Part shown: positions 20,569 to 22,641 of the stretch, piece after piece
How positions within the stretch are numbered: the stretch's first letter is position 1
Layout: every line of letters starts with the position of its first letter
Source of the DNA: an uncultured Lachnospiraceae bacterium
GTDB taxonomy: Bacteria; Bacillota; Clostridia; Lachnospirales; Lachnospiraceae
Assembly (NCBI GenBank): GCA_900313745.1
Contig: OMSM01000328.1
Coordinates: 1-22,641 of the forward strand
Reading direction: 5' to 3'
Length of the DNA: 22,641 nt
Notes under the pieces: generated by a model
Databases searched by the model: none
What the model was told of the DNA's origin: nothing
What the model saw: the letters and a program-made list of their open reading frames with translations, nothing else
Translations under genes and position numbers: made by a program

Positions 20569-21090
20569 ATGAGTACTCTCGTTGTTTACGCAAGCAAAAC
20601 CGGAAACACGGAAAAAGTCGCCCGCCGCATCTATGACGCGGTGAGCGACCCTGATAAAACTCTCGTCTCCCTTTCCGACTACGACCACCGCTGTACCGCG
20701 GACACTGTCTACGTCGGTTTCTGGAACAATCGGGGGACCTGCTGCGTCGAGGTAATGGACCTGCTCTCCGAGCTCTCCGGAAAGCGTATCGCCCTGTTCG
20801 GCACCTGCGGAATGGGCGATCTCGGCGGGTACTACGACGCGGTCCGCGGCGCAGTGAGCGCCTGGATCCCCGAGGACTCGGAGTACCTCGGCTGCTTCCT
20901 GTGCCAGGGCAAAATGCCTTTCTCCATACGCGACCGCTACGAGAGCATGCGGGACAGAACCAACTATGAGAAGGTGGACGCCCTCATCGACAACTTCGAG
21001 GAGGCGCTGCTCCATCCCGACGAGGAGGACCTTAAGCGCGCGGAGGAATTCGTCATTCAGATTGAGTCCGCCGCGCATCCGGCCGGGTGA
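20569..21090 (+). CDS. Flavodoxin-family protein, BilS-like
   Basis: A 173-residue flavodoxin-fold protein. The FMN phosphate loop is SKTGNTEK at 9-16 after the strand LVVYA. The 50s and 90s loops are in YVGFWNNRGTCC and LFGTCGMGDLGG. The C-terminal 50 residues are helical and acidic. The pattern resembles the Flavodoxin_3/BilS group. BilS is an electron carrier next to bilirubin reductase BilR in gut Firmicutes, but no bilR homologue lies in this window, so electron-carrier or orphan function is uncertain. GGAGG lies five bases before the ATG. It follows the J-domain gene by 105 bases with a stem-loop between, and is convergent with the GH95 gene 21 bases away. A partner reductase is not visible. 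Confidence 0.87.
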   Translation: MSTLVVYASKTGNTEKVARRIYDAVSDPDKTLVSLSDYDHRCTADTVYVGFWNNRGTCCVEVMDLLSELSGKRIALFGTCGMGDLGGYYDAVRGAVSAWIPEDSEYLGCFLCQGKMPFSIRDRYESMRDRTNYEKVDALIDNFEEALLHPDEEDLKRAEEFVIQIESAAHPAG

Positions 21091-21111
21091 AAGCTCCCCC
21101 GCCCCTTCCGG

Positions 21112-22641
21112 TCAGATAAAGTCCCCGGCGCTCCCGGCGAGTCTTCCGGTATCGCCGAGTTTTCTTACCGCGGTTTTTCCCCCGTACTTCAGCGTCACCT
21201 CCTGTCCGGGTGCGCCGAAGAGCTCATACCGGACAAGTTTTCCGTTCTCCCAGGCGATATCCGCCTTAAGCACGCCCCTCGCGCGGACGCCCTTCACCAC
21301 GCCCTCCGGCCAGGCCGCGGGCAGCGCGGGGAGCAGCGTCAGCACGGGATGCATCTCCCCGTTCTCATCCACCGATACCTCATCATCAAGCAGCGAAAGC
21401 AGGATCACCGACCCCAGTGCCTCGTTGCCGTCCATCTGGAACGGGTAGCGCTCCTTCGTCAGATCCGGGCGGTGGAAATCCGGATCCACCTCGTCGCAGT
21501 GGCAGGCCTCGTTCATCAGATTGTCCGCCGCCGCCCAGCGAAGTCCGTCCGAGAGATATCCGTAGACCATCTCTCCCTCCCTGAGCCTTGCCGCAACAGC
21601 TGCCCTGTGTGCCACCGCCCATCCGGCGGTGGTTTTTCCTCTTGCCCTTAGGGAGCGCAGTGCCGCCGTGGCAAGTTCGGGAGTTTTGTCCGGGGAGATC
21701 CCGAAGCCGGGACAGACGCCCCAGAGGTTGGAGAGATGGCGGTGGTAGGGGTACGCCTCCCTGTACTCCTTGTCCCACTCCATAATCCGCCCGTCCGAAG
21801 TGATCTTCAGCGGTTCCATCCGGCCGAGCACATCCCGGATCTTCTCCTCAAAAGCCTTGTCCCTGTTCTTCACCGTGCGCTCCGCCATAAGGCAGTTCTC
21901 CAGGAGATCCGTGATCAGCTCCTGGTCATAGGCCGATCCCTCCGAGAGAGAACACACCCTGCCCTCCTCATCAACGAAGCAGTTCTCCGGAGAGGACGCG
22001 GGAGAGGTCACCAGCCTGCCGTTCCCGTTCTCCACCAGCATATCCATGAAGAACTCCGCCGCTTCCTTCATCACCGGGTAAAACTCCTCCAGATACCCGC
22101 GGTCCCCGGTATAGAGGTAATGATCGAAGAGGTGCCTGCAGAGCCACGCCCCGCTCGTCATCGTGGATCCCCAGCCAGCGTTCTCCAGGGGTGAGGTGAA
22201 GCCCCACGGATTGGTCATGGTGTGGACAACCCAGCCGCCCGCGCCGTAGTAGGCCTTCGCGGTCTTTCTTCCGGGCTCCCTGAGGGACCGGGTAAGCTCA
22301 AGATAAGGCAGATGCGCATCCGGAAGCCCCGCCTGCTCTGCGAGCCAGTAGATCTGCTGCTGGGCATTTAAGTGCCAGTCGCCGTTCCACGGGGTCTGCA
22401 GCTCCTCTGCCCAGATTCCCTGCAGATTCGCGGGCAGATCGCCCTTTCTGGAGGAAGCGAAGATGAGGTACCGGGCATAATGAAGATACAGGGCGAAGAG
22501 TCCCGGATCTTCTTCTCCTTCCCTGAAGCGCTTTAATCTCTCCGGAGTGGGTATTTCGTCCATCCGCCCGCTGTCGGCCCCGAGCGCAAGGCTCATCCCT
22601 CCGAAGCTCTTCCTGTACCAGGCATCATAATCCGCAAAGAG
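21112..22641 (-). CDS. GH95-type fucosidase/galactosidase, N-terminus outside window
   Basis: 509 residues of a glycoside hydrolase family 95-type enzyme (alpha-L-fucosidase/alpha-L-galactosidase, inverting); the frame remains open at the window edge. The core is the (alpha/alpha)6 barrel with NLQGIWAEELQTPWNGDWHLN near the 5' side, TNPWGFTSPLENAGWGSTM, and HRHLSNLWGVCPG. The likely general acid is the Glu in RIMEW (codon at 21778-21780). A second conserved acid is the Asp in FQMDGN (codon at 21430-21432). The usual Asn-x-Asn pair of the family appears as NAQ, so the catalytic base pair is altered. The last 100 residues form the C-terminal beta domain. A fucose- or galactose-containing glycan is a reasonable target. 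It converges with the flavodoxin gene. Confidence 0.85.
   Translation of the reverse strand, partial: LFADYDAWYRKSFGGMSLALGADSGRMDEIPTPERLKRFREGEEDPGLFALYLHYARYLIFASSRKGDLPANLQGIWAEELQTPWNGDWHLNAQQQIYWLAEQAGLPDAHLPYLELTRSLREPGRKTAKAYYGAGGWVVHTMTNPWGFTSPLENAGWGSTMTSGAWLCRHLFDHYLYTGDRGYLEEFYPVMKEAAEFFMDMLVENGNGRLVTSPASSPENCFVDEEGRVCSLSEGSAYDQELITDLLENCLMAERTVKNRDKAFEEKIRDVLGRMEPLKITSDGRIMEWDKEYREAYPYHRHLSNLWGVCPGFGISPDKTPELATAALRSLRARGKTTAGWAVAHRAAVAARLREGEMVYGYLSDGLRWAAADNLMNEACHCDEVDPDFHRPDLTKERYPFQMDGNEALGSVILLSLLDDEVSVDENGEMHPVLTLLPALPAAWPEGVVKGVRARGVLKADIAWENGKLVRYELFGAPGQEVTLKYGGKTAVRKLGDTGRLAGSAGDFI

Overview
The window reads as a chromosomal segment of a GC-rich anaerobic Firmicute, most likely a Lachnospiraceae-type gut or rumen clostridium. 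The support is a T-box leader in front of valS, a YlmH/S4 cell-division-type protein, a DUF4250 small protein, a DUF5685/J-domain pair, a UPF0397-type ECF transporter and a BilS-like flavodoxin. Genus cannot be assigned from the sequence alone. No rRNA, tRNA, CRISPR array, insertion sequence or phage gene was seen. The genes are densely packed in operons with good Shine-Dalgarno sites and frequent 4-bp overlaps.

Left block (1-5378, minus strand): the 5' 878 codons of valS, read from a T-box riboswitch whose specifier loop carries a GUG valine triplet and whose terminator is intact. Upstream lies a galE-azlC-azlD group with its own promoter, combining a UDP-galactose epimerase with a branched-chain amino acid exporter. 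A 674-residue clan GH-A glycoside hydrolase (5394-7418, minus) follows. Divergent from it is a 57-residue DUF4250 gene (7606-7779, plus).

Central block (7826-17987, minus): read in the direction of transcription it runs Eis-like acetyltransferase, ECF substrate subunit (UPF0397), double-ATPase ECF subunit, ECF T subunit, SAM hydrolase (DUF62), then three small membrane proteins that look like tandem paralogs (two carry an N-terminal zinc ribbon). An array of three near-perfect hairpins comes next, then a WYL-type regulator, a lipoprotein and YlmH. The ECF transporter and SAM hydrolase form one likely functional unit. Its intercistronic stem-loops suggest that subunit levels are tuned after transcription starts.

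Right block (18192-21090, plus): a membrane zinc-ribbon protein, a DUF5685 protein with two aspartate-rich motifs, a J-domain protein with a DNA-level tandem repeat, and a flavodoxin-like protein. The window ends inside a convergent GH95-type fucosidase/galactosidase gene (21112-22641, minus, 5' end missing).

The best candidates for undescribed biology are the tandem membrane paralog trio, the triple-hairpin array beside it, the DUF5685/J-domain/zinc-ribbon module, and the SAM-hydrolase-linked ECF transporter, whose usual 'riboflavin' label has no support here.
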